64,000 bases of DNA from Sepioteuthis lessoniana (GCA_963585895.1 OY757904.1:65183461-65247460); one strand, 5' to 3'; numbered from the stretch's first letter, positions 36,578 to 46,403 are shown. Numbers and translations are program-made. Notes: generated by a model from the letters alone, not told the origin.

Positions 36578-38890
36578 TCATTCTTTCCCTCTGGCGTTGT
36601 CTATCCTTGGACTCGGATAATATCCCAGGCCTCTTGTCCCACTGGCCACAGTACCGACCATAGCCTTCTGCTGCAATCTCTCTTCCACAACCTTCAGTTC
36701 CCTGACAGCGCTCCACTTCCTTCCTGTGCGGATTTCAATTCCTGCACCTGCTACCTTTAAATCTCTGGAATCTCTATACATAATCGCCTCTCTTGTGCGT
36801 GTCACCACAAACTCTTCTTTGAGACCCCTGAAAGGAAGTTGGATCGCATTGGAGGTCCCATATAAAGCCGCGCTACTTAGGCACTTTGGCAAACCCAACC
36901 ATCTCCTTAAATAGCCGCTAATTTTCCTTTCCATTCGTTCTACCGTGGTAATAGCTACCTCGTATAACATGAGTGGCCATAATATCCGCGGCAGAATTGC
37001 GTGTTGATACAACCACGCCTTAAACTTGCCGGGCAATCCTGACTTATCTATCTTTCTTAGCCAATCATCAAGGTCGCCCCCTATTCCTTTAATTGCTGCT
37101 TGATCCTTAGTACTGCTGTCGAACCACTTGCCAAGACTTTTTACAGGCTTCTCAGTCACTGTTGGTATGAATTCGCCGGCGATTGTGAAACGTGCCGTGC
37201 TTTTAATCTTTCCCTTTTGTAGTACTAGGGACCTAGATTTTCCTGGTTTAAACCTCATGCGGGCCCATATTATGAGTTTTTCTAAGCCCCTCACTATCCA
37301 TTTACAGCCTATGACTGATGATGTTGTCACTGTAATATCGTCCATGTAAGCTCTCAATGGAGGCTGCCGTATCCCGGACTTTACTCTTGGACCCCGACAC
37401 TCCACTTCCGCTGACTTGATTATCATATTCATCGCAAGGGAGAAGAGAGTGGCTGAGATTGTGCATCCGGTTATAATTCCCCTCTCTAGCCTGTGCCAGT
37501 CCGATGTCTTAGTACCCGACGTAACTCTCAGATTGAAGTTATTGTAATAATCTAAGATAAGATTACTGAAGGAACTTGGAACATGATATCTGCGGAGTGT
37601 CTCTTCGACCACTTTATGCGGGATTGAACCATACGCGTTTGCCAGGTCTAGCCATAGCACCGCTAAATTTCCATTATTTTCTTTAGCTTCACGTATAAGC
37701 TGCGATACCACGCCGGTATGTTCAATGCAACCTGGTATTCCAGCGACACCTCCTTTCTGTACTGAAGTATCAATGTACTCGTTCATTATTAGGAACTTAG
37801 ATAGGCGCCTCGACAGAATGCTGAAGAATATTTTCCCTTCTGTATTTAGTAACGATATTATCCTGAATTGATCGATTTCTTTGGACTTTTCCTCTTTTGG
37901 GATCCACACTCCTTCGGCTTGTCTCCACTGATCCGCAACTCTCCCCCTCCTCCAGATTGTCCGCAATACTTTCCATAATAAGTTTAGAATGCCAGGACAT
38001 CGTTTATAAACTGTGTACGGAACTCCATTCGGACCTGGAGCTGCACTTGTCCTAGCTGCCTTAACCACTTCTTGAATTTCCTTCCATGTTGGAGGTTTAT
38101 GATTAAATTCAACACTTGGTGGTTCTGGACTAATCAAGGAGTTTATGTTATCGAGTTCCACGTCTCTTCTTGGATCACTGAAGGTGTTACTCAGGTGGGC
38201 GTTAATTTCTTCCACTGGCCTTTCCAACATACCACTTCTCTTATCACCGAATAACTTACGAGCAAATCCGAATGGATTTGCTATGAAATTTGTCCTTTTC
38301 CTAGCTCTCTCCTTTCCTCTCCGTCTATGCCATTCTGCTCTTCGTATGGCTTTAAGTTTCGCTCTTAATAGACCCCTGAGTTCTTCAAGGGCTGGCCGAA
38401 CCTCAGGTCCTGCGGCTGCATGTTGTTTCTTCAGGGATCTGAGCTCCCCTCTGATCTTTTTTATCTTTTCTGCCCTCCGATTCATTTTATAAGGGACCTT
38501 TGGCTGTCTTGGTTCTTTATACCCAAATCTCTCCGCTGCAAAATTATTGATTATTACTGTGAGTAATTCTATCCGAGCCTCTACGCTTCCTTTTGAAGAT
38601 AGACGTGCGATTTCGCAAACGTCCTTATCAAAATTCTGCCAATCCCCTATGCTGTTCGAGGGGGGCCATTTGATATTTGTTGTCGTTGACGTCGATTTAG
38701 GGGCGACATTTGCGTGGAGAGACTGGGTTCTGTGGTGTACTTCCTGACCCTGCATCTCCTGCGTCTGATCAAGATCTTGTCCTGTGCGCTGCTCCTGTCT
38801 CCCCCCCATCAGACACTTCATACGACCCTGGTGAATTTTTAATCCTCGCAAATTCTTGCAGGTTTTACCGCACACACATTTCGAGCTCAT
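36578..38890 (-). CDS. Zinc finger + reverse transcriptase part of R2-like LINE ORF
   Basis: The frame has 770 codons, then TGA at 36,580-36,578. Residues 5-26 form a C-C-H-C zinc finger (C5/C7, C11, H20, C26; core CGKTCKNLRGLKIHQGRMKC), expected to bind nucleic acid at the target. A basic linker follows (about 130-210). The reverse transcriptase spans about 270-620, with PGPNGVPYTVYKRC (near 287) in the fingers, VLWLDLANAYGSIPH carrying the first catalytic Asp, GIITGCTISATLF, and AYMDDITVTT with the catalytic YMDD at residues 515-518 (37,348-37,337). A thumb-like region with LPGKFKAWLYQH and RRWLGLPK follows. All catalytic residues are present. The frame stays open about 42 codons upstream of this Met, back to a stop near 39,017, without another ATG. 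The same frame continues past the TGA into the endonuclease. Confidence 0.93.
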   Translation of the reverse strand: MSSKCVCGKTCKNLRGLKIHQGRMKCLMGGRQEQRTGQDLDQTQEMQGQEVHHRTQSLHANVAPKSTSTTTNIKWPPSNSIGDWQNFDKDVCEIARLSSKGSVEARIELLTVIINNFAAERFGYKEPRQPKVPYKMNRRAEKIKKIRGELRSLKKQHAAAGPEVRPALEELRGLLRAKLKAIRRAEWHRRRGKERARKRTNFIANPFGFARKLFGDKRSGMLERPVEEINAHLSNTFSDPRRDVELDNINSLISPEPPSVEFNHKPPTWKEIQEVVKAARTSAAPGPNGVPYTVYKRCPGILNLLWKVLRTIWRRGRVADQWRQAEGVWIPKEEKSKEIDQFRIISLLNTEGKIFFSILSRRLSKFLIMNEYIDTSVQKGGVAGIPGCIEHTGVVSQLIREAKENNGNLAVLWLDLANAYGSIPHKVVEETLRRYHVPSSFSNLILDYYNNFNLRVTSGTKTSDWHRLERGIITGCTISATLFSLAMNMIIKSAEVECRGPRVKSGIRQPPLRAYMDDITVTTSSVIGCKWIVRGLEKLIIWARMRFKPGKSRSLVLQKGKIKSTARFTIAGEFIPTVTEKPVKSLGKWFDSSTKDQAAIKGIGGDLDDWLRKIDKSGLPGKFKAWLYQHAILPRILWPLMLYEVAITTVERMERKISGYLRRWLGLPKCLSSAALYGTSNAIQLPFRGLKEEFVVTRTREAIMYRDSRDLKVAGAGIEIRTGRKWSAVRELKVVEERLQQKAMVGTVASGTRGLGYYPSPRIDNARGKE

Positions 38891-39171
38891 AATCCTTTGG
38901 TCGGTCGATTCCGTTTCCTGTATGTCCGTCCTATTGGGGACCTCATTCTCCCCCCTCTCGGGATCCCCTGGGGGTATTTTCCTGTGTGAATATCCGTAGC
39001 TTGTATTTAGGGTATCACCTCACGGAGATTGCATTTAGGGGTGCTATCCCGTCATGCCCCGATTGCCGTCTTCCCGGCTGCCAAACTGTCTCTCCAGTTC
39101 GTCACCAAATCTTTTCTTTGGTTGTCACCCGTTCTTTCTCGGTCGTCACTGGTTATTCCAGACTTATATTT
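38891..39171 (-). other. 5' leader of the R2-like element
   Basis: Unique sequence lies between the upstream repeat and the first Met. The last 42 or so codons (from about 39,017) stay open in the ORF frame and contain a charged stretch (for example DPERGENEVPNRTD) without an ATG. R2-type elements often lack a conventional start and use ribozyme-processed or cap-independent initiation. I looked for an HDV-like fold here and could not convince myself of one. Confidence 0.5.
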
Positions 39172-39680
39172 ATACCATACATCTTAGTTGATGCTTCGGG
39201 ATGGGTCGTCAGTGATGTTTCCTTTGGGATCATGGGGGGTTTCGGGTCTTTCAACATCAGACCCCCTCACCCAAATGACCCAGTTGGCATCGATCTAACT
39301 CCAACTCCCATCCCGGCAGCCAACCTGCGCATCCACACAAGGAGAAAACAAAAAAAAAAAAATGACCACAGAAAAGGCTCTATATATAATTTTGCAACAG
39401 CCAATCAGAGCTAAGCTCTACTGATGACTTTAAAACTTTTCTTTAAAAATCGGGAGGCCACTTTACTCTGCTTTTTTTTTTGCTACAATGGGGTCGTTAT
39501 TCGGTTATTTGTTCATTCCGGTATGTATTCCTTCCTTCCCCCCCCTTTTTTTTTTTTAATTAATTTTTACTTAAAGAAAAAACTTAAAAACTTAAATAAA
39601 AAAAAAATAAATAAATAAATAAAAAAATAAAAAAATAAAAACTGTACATAACTAAAGAATTGCGAATAAAACAACAAACT
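39172..39680 (-). repeat. Direct repeat, 5' copy, of the R2-like element
   Basis: The upstream copy in the minus-strand sense. Its 3' boundary (39,172) joins the element's unique leader directly, without a poly(A) run; its 5' boundary (39,680) falls in the middle of tandem unit A, as expected of a truncated 3' end of a second element copy. Confidence 0.93.
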
Positions 39681-39854
39681 AGTATTATGTTTATATAAAA
39701 TACATATATTCTTCTACTATTCTTTACTTCTACGGAAAATAGCGTCAGAGCTTGTTTTGGGTTTCGAGAAAGCACAATGAGCTAGAAATGTTGATGATAC
39801 TTTGCTGTAAGGTAATTTCGACGAGCGTCGTAAGACACAGAATGTAGCCTAGAA

Positions 39855-39945
39855 GACATACTGTCAGGGTTGGACGAAAGTGACGGGTGGCGAGAGAGGG
39901 TCAGGGAAATCCGTGCTAGCTGCATGGCATGACGATGATGAATAA
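39855..39945 (+). mobile_element. RTE-like LINE 3'-end stub
   Basis: A plus-strand 5'-truncated piece encoding the last residues of the RTE-like protein (DGWRERVREIRASCMA then stop) and ending in GATGATGA. It matches the C-termini of the copies at 22.6 and 26.3 kb, in the opposite orientation. Confidence 0.8.
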
Positions 39946-40352
39946 GACCATGTTAATTGATCATGATGAATATTTAAACATAAACTTGGCTAAGACAAAT
40001 TTAGCTATTTTTTTTCGTGCAAAGCTCGTCATGTTACATATTGACTTTTGACATCAGGTTAGGCAAGATTTTGTAAACAGAATATGTACTTGTGTCTTAA
40101 GGTACACAAAAGACAACGAAAATGCAATGTAAATTGCGTGCATGAAACAAGTGAATTGAGCCGGAAGAAAATGTGTGGGCTTCTTCCAGAAACTATATAA
40201 TGATCAGTAAGGGAGAGCAGTCAGTCAGAGATAGTCAGTTGGGTAGAACACTTAGCAGAGTAGACACGTCAAGCGGTAGGTCCTGCAGCTCCCGGGCTGA
40301 GAACAGGCCATGTACCAGAATCCCGTTAAAGAAGCTAGAAGTTACAAGGCTC

Positions 40353-40395
<43 letters not shown>

Positions 40396-40804
40396 TGTCA
40401 ATCATAGCAGCGTACTCTCTCTCTCTTTCTCTCTCTCTCTCTCTTTCTCATCCCCAACATTTTGACTTTCAATGTAATAAAGAAGGGAGTTTATATTTTC
40501 ATACACAAGTATTGTTGTCAATTTACCCCAACATATAACAGTCATAACTATAACCGAAGTGATTATACGATTGAAAAAATATGCAGGGAATGGAGAAAGA
40601 TCATAGAAAAGGAGAACAATTTGATAGAAACTAAATTACGTCCAAGCAGACATTCTTTTTGCCTAAATCTTCTGTAAAGCTTTCCTGTTTTTTTCTTTTT
40701 ATGAAATCGAGAGTAGGTTTTGCTTTAAACTGAACAAAAATTCGATTCTAAATATGATGGTGCACTCTACATTATTTATCAGGTGATCTGTGATGGATGA
40801 CCTA
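39946..40804. other. Spacer with one half of a dispersed repeat pair and microsatellites
   Basis: The segment 40,074-40,165 matches 44,612-44,710 in direct orientation (shared TAAGGT-CACAAAAG, ATGTAAATTG-GTG and CCGGAAGAAAAT). (TA)n lies at 40,357-40,394 and a CT-rich run at 40,418-40,450. No gene is seen. Confidence 0.7.
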
Positions 40805-41511
40805 TAAGTATTTTTCAGTGCATGCCTGGGAAGGCGGGAATAATTCCGGATATTCGCAGGTACCTTGTTCTATCCCAAAATCAACTCTTTTACTCGTTCT
40901 ACCGATGGAGTGCAAAACAAAACTACAATTAAACATATAAACAATAAAGCTATTATGATGGGGAGGAAGAACGATTTTTTGAGCAGATGTAAAAGTTGGT
41001 GCGGGAGAAAATCTAACTCGTGTTTTGGCTGAAAAATAACAACGTTGTACAACAAATGAAATTCGCTCAGCGAATCTATTGCTAGCCAAGAAAGGCGTAA
41101 ATAAACAGGATAACATTTTTTGCAGGGACTAGTTTAATTTTATTAGTATTAGAGATTCAGAGACCTATGATACAGAGACCTATGAAACCCATTGTTATCA
41201 AGAGTCATTGTTAATCTCTTCATCAACTTAAAACTGATATTAACTCATTAAAGCCCTCAGTGTTAGAAACATGATTAAATTATTTTTTGTACAACAGGTG
41301 TCTCAAACGAGTAAACAAACCAGTGGATGTCAGTTTTCTATTTGCTGACGTGAAGAAATAGGAAATATTCTCACAAATTCCTAAAAATGGTAAAGAAGAA
41401 TTATCTTCCATATCTTGAGTAAATTCAAGTGTTGGATAAACATTGTAGGAAGAAGTAGAAAATAAATCAGCTTCCATCTCTATTGAAGAGATGAAATGTG
41501 ATATCAACATA
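40805..41511 (-). pseudogene. Penelope-like element RT and start of GIY-YIG domain (decayed)
   Basis: A minus-strand relic. The degenerate RT catalytic box reads YVDIT (41,511-41,497) where YVDD is expected. In the next frame are blocks typical of the Penelope-like RT C-terminus: YPTLEFTQDMEDNSSLPFLG and FFTSANRKLTSTGLFTR (41,280-41,510). Further on (40,802-41,116) come TRVRFSP, VLPPHHNSFIVYMFNCS and SIGRTSKR, where the GIY-YIG endonuclease would begin. The sequence then degenerates. Frame changes and the lost catalytic Asp make it inactive. The GRTS motif matches the fragment at 57.1-57.4 kb, so they are probably the same lineage. In live elements the RT and GIY-YIG nuclease copy and insert the element. 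Confidence 0.8.
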
Positions 41512-43091
41512 AAAAATAAACTTTTAGCTTTTCAGGAGCAGACAGTCGACCTTTTTCATGAAAAAAATTCTCAACGATATTCCCCAGTGACAGTTCAAAA
41601 AGGTAACCCCTGTAAAAAATCAATATGCCCGAACATAATGCCATTAAAACTGAATTAAACAGACAACATAGCAAATTTCATTAATTGAATAAAATATTCT
41701 CCAAAATGTACGAAGAAACATTTGACTACCATATAAAATATCACCACATATATCAATAGTCTGTATTAGAGGGACAAAGTAGAAAAGACTGTGTTGTATA
41801 CCACAGCTATAATGATAACAAACACAACAGTAATACAATAAATATACAGACGCATATACAAATACGGGCGGACTCTGCTTTTTCCGATACGGATGGGTTT
41901 ATTAATTTCTGACGGTCTATGGCGACTTGACGAGAGACCCGAAAAACCCAACTACATCTTTCAACGGTCAAAATCCAAATCTATGCCTCTTTTTCAAAAT
42001 CCTGTAATTCTCAGGACCATCTCTTCCGGGCATATAGTCATCCATACTCCAGCCCCATTTCCTGTCTGGAGGTTTATTATGACAAATGGTGATTGTCATA
42101 TCCTTTGCGCACGAGCGTAAAACTGCACCAAATGACTATGCACTTGAACTAAGAGGCTCGAATAGTTCAAAACCCTACCAAACTGAATGATAAAATACAA
42201 TTTTAAATAAATGATTAATATATTTAAAAAAATCATTCCTTAATTATATAAAAGCTGGATATATCGAAGTAGCTCATAATTTAGTCTTTGCAATGATATT
42301 CCTGCATAAAACTCGAAAAAGAGTTGTCTTAAATACAATAAAAGCTGTAATATTCCAAAAGTGGTAATAATATCATTGCTAGCAATTTAGTTACATCATG
42401 CTGTAAAGACCCAACCATAGATTATATGGGTCTTAGTGGATCACTGTTCATATGGGTTTTAAGTAGACCATGCAGAAAAGGCTAAATTGAACCATTTTGT
42501 TTTCTCAAATTAGCAATTGAAGTAGAATGAATAATACTTGTAACACGCTTCATTAGAAGTTTTTGAATGTGGTTTCAATAAATATATTAGGATTATGTTT
42601 ATAAACCAGGACGTTCCATTCATATTTTGAATTGTCTTCTACAATAGGAATAATTTTATTTAGTTATCTTGATGAACTAGAATGATTGTAAATGAAACAT
42701 TATGAAGGTAAGTGAAAGCCACTGATTTGTTGTGGTGAAAAGATTTACTGGTGCAATAATTTACATATCTCAACTTACATTAATTTTTTTTTAAAAGGCG
42801 GGGCTTTCAAAGGAATGTGATTGACCACTGTATGTAGCTTTGAAGTTCTCAAGTTTATTAAAAGATTTTGGTCGGAGTCTAGTTAATGGAGCAAAAAAGG
42901 GCATCAAATGTTTAATCAATTTCTTCACGCTTAATATATGAAGAAGGAATGTTTTAGTCTTATCAAGTCTCAATAATTATTTCAGTTAAAACCCTGATGA
43001 TAGATTAATTTTATTTTCTATCATGATCAATGAATATGGTATTATATATATGTATATATATGTGTGTGTGTGTGTGTCTGTGTGTGTGTGT
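41512..43091. other. AT-rich spacer; no gene seen
   Basis: The RT may extend a little into 41,520-41,620, but I cannot trace it. The rest has no motif, and the right end is a (TA)n-(GT)n tract (43,044-43,092) next to the mariner. Confidence 0.6.
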
Positions 43092-43992
43092 GGTGCATTC
43101 AATAAGTTTCCATACTTTTTTGTACAGGCATTTAAAATTGTCGTAGACCCTTGAAGATTTAGTATGTTATTGCTATACATCTTATGAAAGGACTGACCAA
43201 TCTTTATGATTACAGGTTCAAATGAACAGCTACAGCAGGAATTGGAATACACCCTACATAAACCTGATTGTTACAGTGGGTGAATTTCATTAATGCAATC
43301 TGGATGTGAGGACACTTTAGAAGAACGATATGCAATAAAATTCTGTTTTAAACTTAGAAAAATGCCACAAAAACGTATGGAATGCTTCATACTGATTTTG
43401 GGCCATCTTACATGAATCGATCATCATCTTTTGACTAGCAAAAGAGATTCAAGGAAGGCAAGGAGTCTCTAAGGAATCATGAGAGGTGTGGGAGGAATGA
43501 GGAAGTCAATACACCAGAGAAGATTGGCCAAAGGGTTAAGCTTTCGGTTAATATGTTGAGGTTTTAAGGGAGTTCAGGAAGAGATTCCGTCGGAAGAGTC
43601 CAGCACTCTTCAAATCGGGCCAGTGGCATTTCCACCAGGACAATGCACCAGTCCACAATCCATCCTTGTCACAGACTATTTGACCAAGATGGGCATCAAG
43701 ACAGTTCCTCAGTCTCCCTACAGTCCAGACCTTGCTCCTTGTTACTTTTGGCTATTCCTTAAGCTCAGAAGCTGTCGTTATGAGACAATTGAGAAGATGA
43801 AAGAGGTTGGGACGAAGGTTATCGACACGCTCATACAAGAGGACTTCCGTGGGGCTTTCCAGAAGTTGTTGGAATAGTACAACGAGTGCATTGCAGCCGG
43901 AGGAGATTACTTCGAAATGGACTAGAGTTTCATGTGTGTACTCTCAATAAAAGTGTCCATACAAAAAATGTCTGGAAACTTACTTAATGATC
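43092..43992 (+). mobile_element. Mariner-like DNA transposon, internally deleted
   Basis: Terminal inverted repeats of about 38 bp lie at 43,092-43,130 and 43,954-43,992. They share AATAAGTTTCC on one side with the complement of GGAAACTTACTT on the other, plus a T-rich block. Between them are a decayed N-terminal part (RFKEGKESLRNHERCGR near 43,448-43,500) and the C-terminal part of a transposase. The middle is missing, including the expected first catalytic Asp, so the element is about 0.9 kb instead of the usual 1.3 kb. A TA target duplication is not clear at the ends. Confidence 0.85.
43560..43880 (+). pseudogene. Mariner transposase C-terminal part (dead)
   Basis: Mariner transposases cut and paste DNA with a DDD triad. 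The second Asp region reads QWHFHQDNAPVHN (about 43,620-43,660). One frame shift later the sequence continues in the frame 43,623-43,877 as ILVTDYLTKMGIKTVP, then PYSPDLAPCYFWLF, where the third catalytic residue (Asp in LAPCDF) is Tyr, and ends KVIDTLIQEDFRGAFQKLLE. The frameshift, the lost Asp and the internal deletion mean no active enzyme. The family resembles the mariners common in cephalopods and other invertebrates, from memory. Confidence 0.88.
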
Positions 43993-43995
<3 letters not shown>

Positions 43996-44043
<48 letters not shown>

Positions 44044-44096
44044 CAGTTTATTGTATCTTAACCAATTCACACGAACACACACAAAAACACACATGC

Positions 44097-44151
<55 letters not shown>

Positions 44152-44170
44152 CGCGTGCGCGCGTGTGTGG
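43996..44170. repeat. (TA)n, (TG)n and (CG)n tracts
   Basis: (TA)n covers 43,996-44,041 and 44,097-44,120, then GT repeats pass into alternating GC (about 44,142-44,165). Alternating purine-pyrimidine sequence of this kind is prone to Z-DNA. Confidence 0.95.
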
Positions 44171-44237
44171 GTGAGCAAATAATTGAGTAAAATGTGATCA
44201 TAAAGTAATCCAAGCAAAATGAAAGATTTTGGAGAAA

Positions 44238-44285
44238 CAAATTTGACACAACAGCGTTTCGGTTCTAATGAACCATTTTAGCACT
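44238..44285 (-). ncRNA. Hammerhead-ribozyme-like relic (minus strand)
   Basis: Minus strand: a perfect stem-loop GGTTC-ATTA-GAACC is followed by GAAAC and then CGCTGTTGTGTC, matching stem II, the GAAA core and the cleavage side of hammerhead motifs found in Penelope-like elements and retrozymes. The 5' core box expected as CTGATGA reads CTAAAAT, so it cannot be active. The same family, with an intact CTGATGA, lies in the opposite orientation at 45,010-45,052. Confidence 0.5.
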
Positions 44286-45009
44286 AGGAGGGATGATATT
44301 AATGATGTAATATCAATGATATATGTTTAAAAAATACAAAAAGCAAAGGCAAATATAAATCGGGTAAAAGTTAGCCGTTTAATCAGTAAATAAACGTTTG
44401 TTGTTTTTTTTAATTATGTCAATAACTGTATCGGGATATTGTATAGAATAAGACGGACGAAAACGAAACAGAAAAAGAAAACGAAAGAGAAAAAAGGAAG
44501 GAAAAATTAAAAAAAAGGAAAAAGCCGTTAAGAGGATGGAAGAATAGCGGGGTGGGGATCAAGGAGAGAGAAGGAGGTGGAATAGAACACAAGCGAAACA
44601 AACCGTTTTTGTAAACCGGATATGTACATGTTTCTTAAGGTGCACAAAAGTTAACAGAAGTGCCATGTAAATTGTGTGAGAGAATCACGTGAATTACACC
44701 GGAAGAAAATACAATTTGTGTTGTATAACTGATGAACACAAAACGTTTTTGCTACCCTCGTATCGCCAATTTCTTCCGTTTTCTTCTCTCTTCCTTCCTA
44801 TTTTCACTTTCTTTTTCTTTCCCTTTTTCTTTTGGTCCTTTCTGGATGAACAAATGGAACATAGCAATTCTATACCATATCCCTATAGAGCCAGATGACT
44901 TTCAAACGTCGATGTATTGATTGATCGGCCAACTCTTTCACGATCTAAAGATTTTCCCGAGGTCTTTTTATTTATCCATCGTTGATTTAACATCGCTAAT
45001 ATCACCCAT
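44286..45009. other. Spacer between two inverted hammerhead-like motifs
   Basis: Mostly A- and T-rich sequence with a purine-rich stretch (44,450-44,590). The piece 44,612-44,710 is the partner of 40,074-40,165. No gene is visible. Confidence 0.6.
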
Positions 45010-45052
45010 CCAAGAGCTGATGATTCATTAGAACCAAAAAGGTATAGTGTCT
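45010..45052 (+). ncRNA. Hammerhead-ribozyme-like motif (plus strand)
   Basis: CTGATGA at 45,017-45,023 is followed by TTC-ATTA-GAA (a 3-bp stem with the same ATTA loop as the 44.26-kb relic), then AAAA in place of GAAA, and GGTATAGTGTC with a possible GTC cleavage site. The loss of the G in the GAAA box and the shortened stem suggest an inactive copy. Hammerheads of this minimal kind are known in the terminal regions of Penelope-like elements. Confidence 0.5.
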
Positions 45053-45102
45053 TCTTTGTTTTTCAATAAATCTCTCGTTCTGCTAAGATTACCTAGTTGT
45101 GA

Positions 45103-45146
<44 letters not shown>

Positions 45147-46139
45147 CGCTCGCTTTCTCTATTGAAGAAATTTTGGTAAGGAACTGGTGATCCTGTTTCA
45201 CTGATCAGCAGCAGCCCCTTGGGGTCACGCAGCGTCCATCATAAAAAGGAGCTCCACTGGAGACTTTCTCTCTTTTGGTTCCACTTCCTACAACTGTTAG
45301 CATCAGGTCCATTGTAGCAGCCCCTTGACGGCATATGTATTTTGGTACCTTCCACCCCTCGGGACCCAAGAGCAACGAACGCACGTGCAGAGTTTAAAGG
45401 AACAGGGCACGCACAGTAAAGTTCCAGCAGGCATTTTATCTGTAAACCCACTTTATCTACCTTTACCTTCACAAAGCTTATCAAACCTACTTTATAAAAA
45501 CCTTACAACTAAACCTAACCATACTTTATCTTACACCTTGTGAACTCTTTTTTGAACTGTTACTTACACATTCGTTGTTTATTCAATTTGGTGTAAAAAC
45601 CTGTTTATTGTTGTTGTTGTATAAAAATCTTCTTGCAAGTATAAGTAGTTCGTCTTCCTTTCTTCAAAGGCTCTCACCCAAATCTCTACTGCTGGTAGAG
45701 TACGGTTTATTCTTTTACAAAAAGTAGGAATAAACCGAGCTTTTAGGGGTTTATAAAATCCCCATACTATATATATATATATTGTAAAGAGGTTAAAGAG
45801 AGGGTGTATGTTATCTGTAACATAAATTTTCGGTAAACAACGTGTTTAGTACACATATTAAAACTTTTTCTGAAAATAACCATAATATCAAAACATGCAC
45901 TCCAGCCAACTACCCCAAAATATTCAATTATATTTTTAAAAAATTACACAATTTGTAGCTTAATTTGGTTGAAATACCATATTTTTTATATTGGAAGCAC
46001 AATCAGACCCCCTCCATATCAGAATTGAAGAACACCTCAACACATGTGGATAATCATTTAGTTAAATGCAAAAATAATATTGATTTTCCATTAAAATAGA
46101 AGCAATAGTCCGTAATGTTGGTAATCTCAGAATTAAGGT
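45053..46139. other. Spacer with a (CT)n tract and a GC-richer block
   Basis: The (CT)n tract at 45,106-45,150 is followed by a GC-richer block (45,180-45,470), then AT-rich sequence. Frames across 45,239-45,543 show no motif. Confidence 0.6.
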
Positions 46140-46403
46140 GGGTTACTGGGCATTGGTATAAAAGTTAGAGTGTTTACCAATGGCACGGGGCACCTGGGTT
46201 CAATCTCAGGTCGAGTCATACCAAAGACTTAAAAATGGCACTTGATGCCTCCCTGCTTTACACTCAGCATTATAACGTACGGACCAAGGGTAAAGAGGTT
46301 CAATGCTGGGAAAAATGTAGCGCCCTCCCCTACTCCTTGGTGTTGTAGCTATTGAAAAGGGAGCCTTCAGGTCACCCTCGACTACAATCGCCAATTTTAC
46401 TTA
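46140..46403 (+). mobile_element. SINE family A, copy 5
   Basis: The plus strand carries head, B-box region (GGGTTCAATCTCAGGTCGAG), ATACCAAAGAC, GGCACTTGATGCC, the CATTATAACGTACGGACCAA block and the 3' end at GTCACCCTCGACTACAATCG. Near full length. Confidence 0.85.

Larger units (their letters stand above)
34469..39680 (-). mobile_element. R2-superclade LINE (restriction-like endonuclease type) with flanking direct repeats
   Basis: A minus-strand non-LTR retrotransposon. The 3' end is marked by a poly(A) of 12 (T run at 34,469-34,480 on the plus strand). Going 5' to 3' on the minus strand it holds a 509-bp repeat (39,680-39,172), a unique 5' leader (39,171-38,891), one long frame interrupted once (38,890-35,687), a 3' region with tandem repeats (35,400-34,947) and a second 505-bp copy of the repeat (34,985-34,481). 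The two repeats differ, as far as I can read, mainly in homopolymer lengths. Domain order (zinc finger, RT, CCHC, PD-(D/E)XK endonuclease) is that of R2/R4/NeSL-type elements. It is by far the best-preserved element here, so insertion is probably recent. No clear target-site duplication is visible beyond a possible CTAG. Confidence 0.9.

Noticed and set aside
39172-39680. True LTRs of an LTR retrotransposon around 34.5-39.7 kb
   Set aside because: The encoded protein is R2-like with a restriction-like endonuclease, there is a poly(A) at the 3' end, and the repeats lack TG...CA ends and a primer binding site. The LTR-like reading is kept only as an alternative hypothesis.
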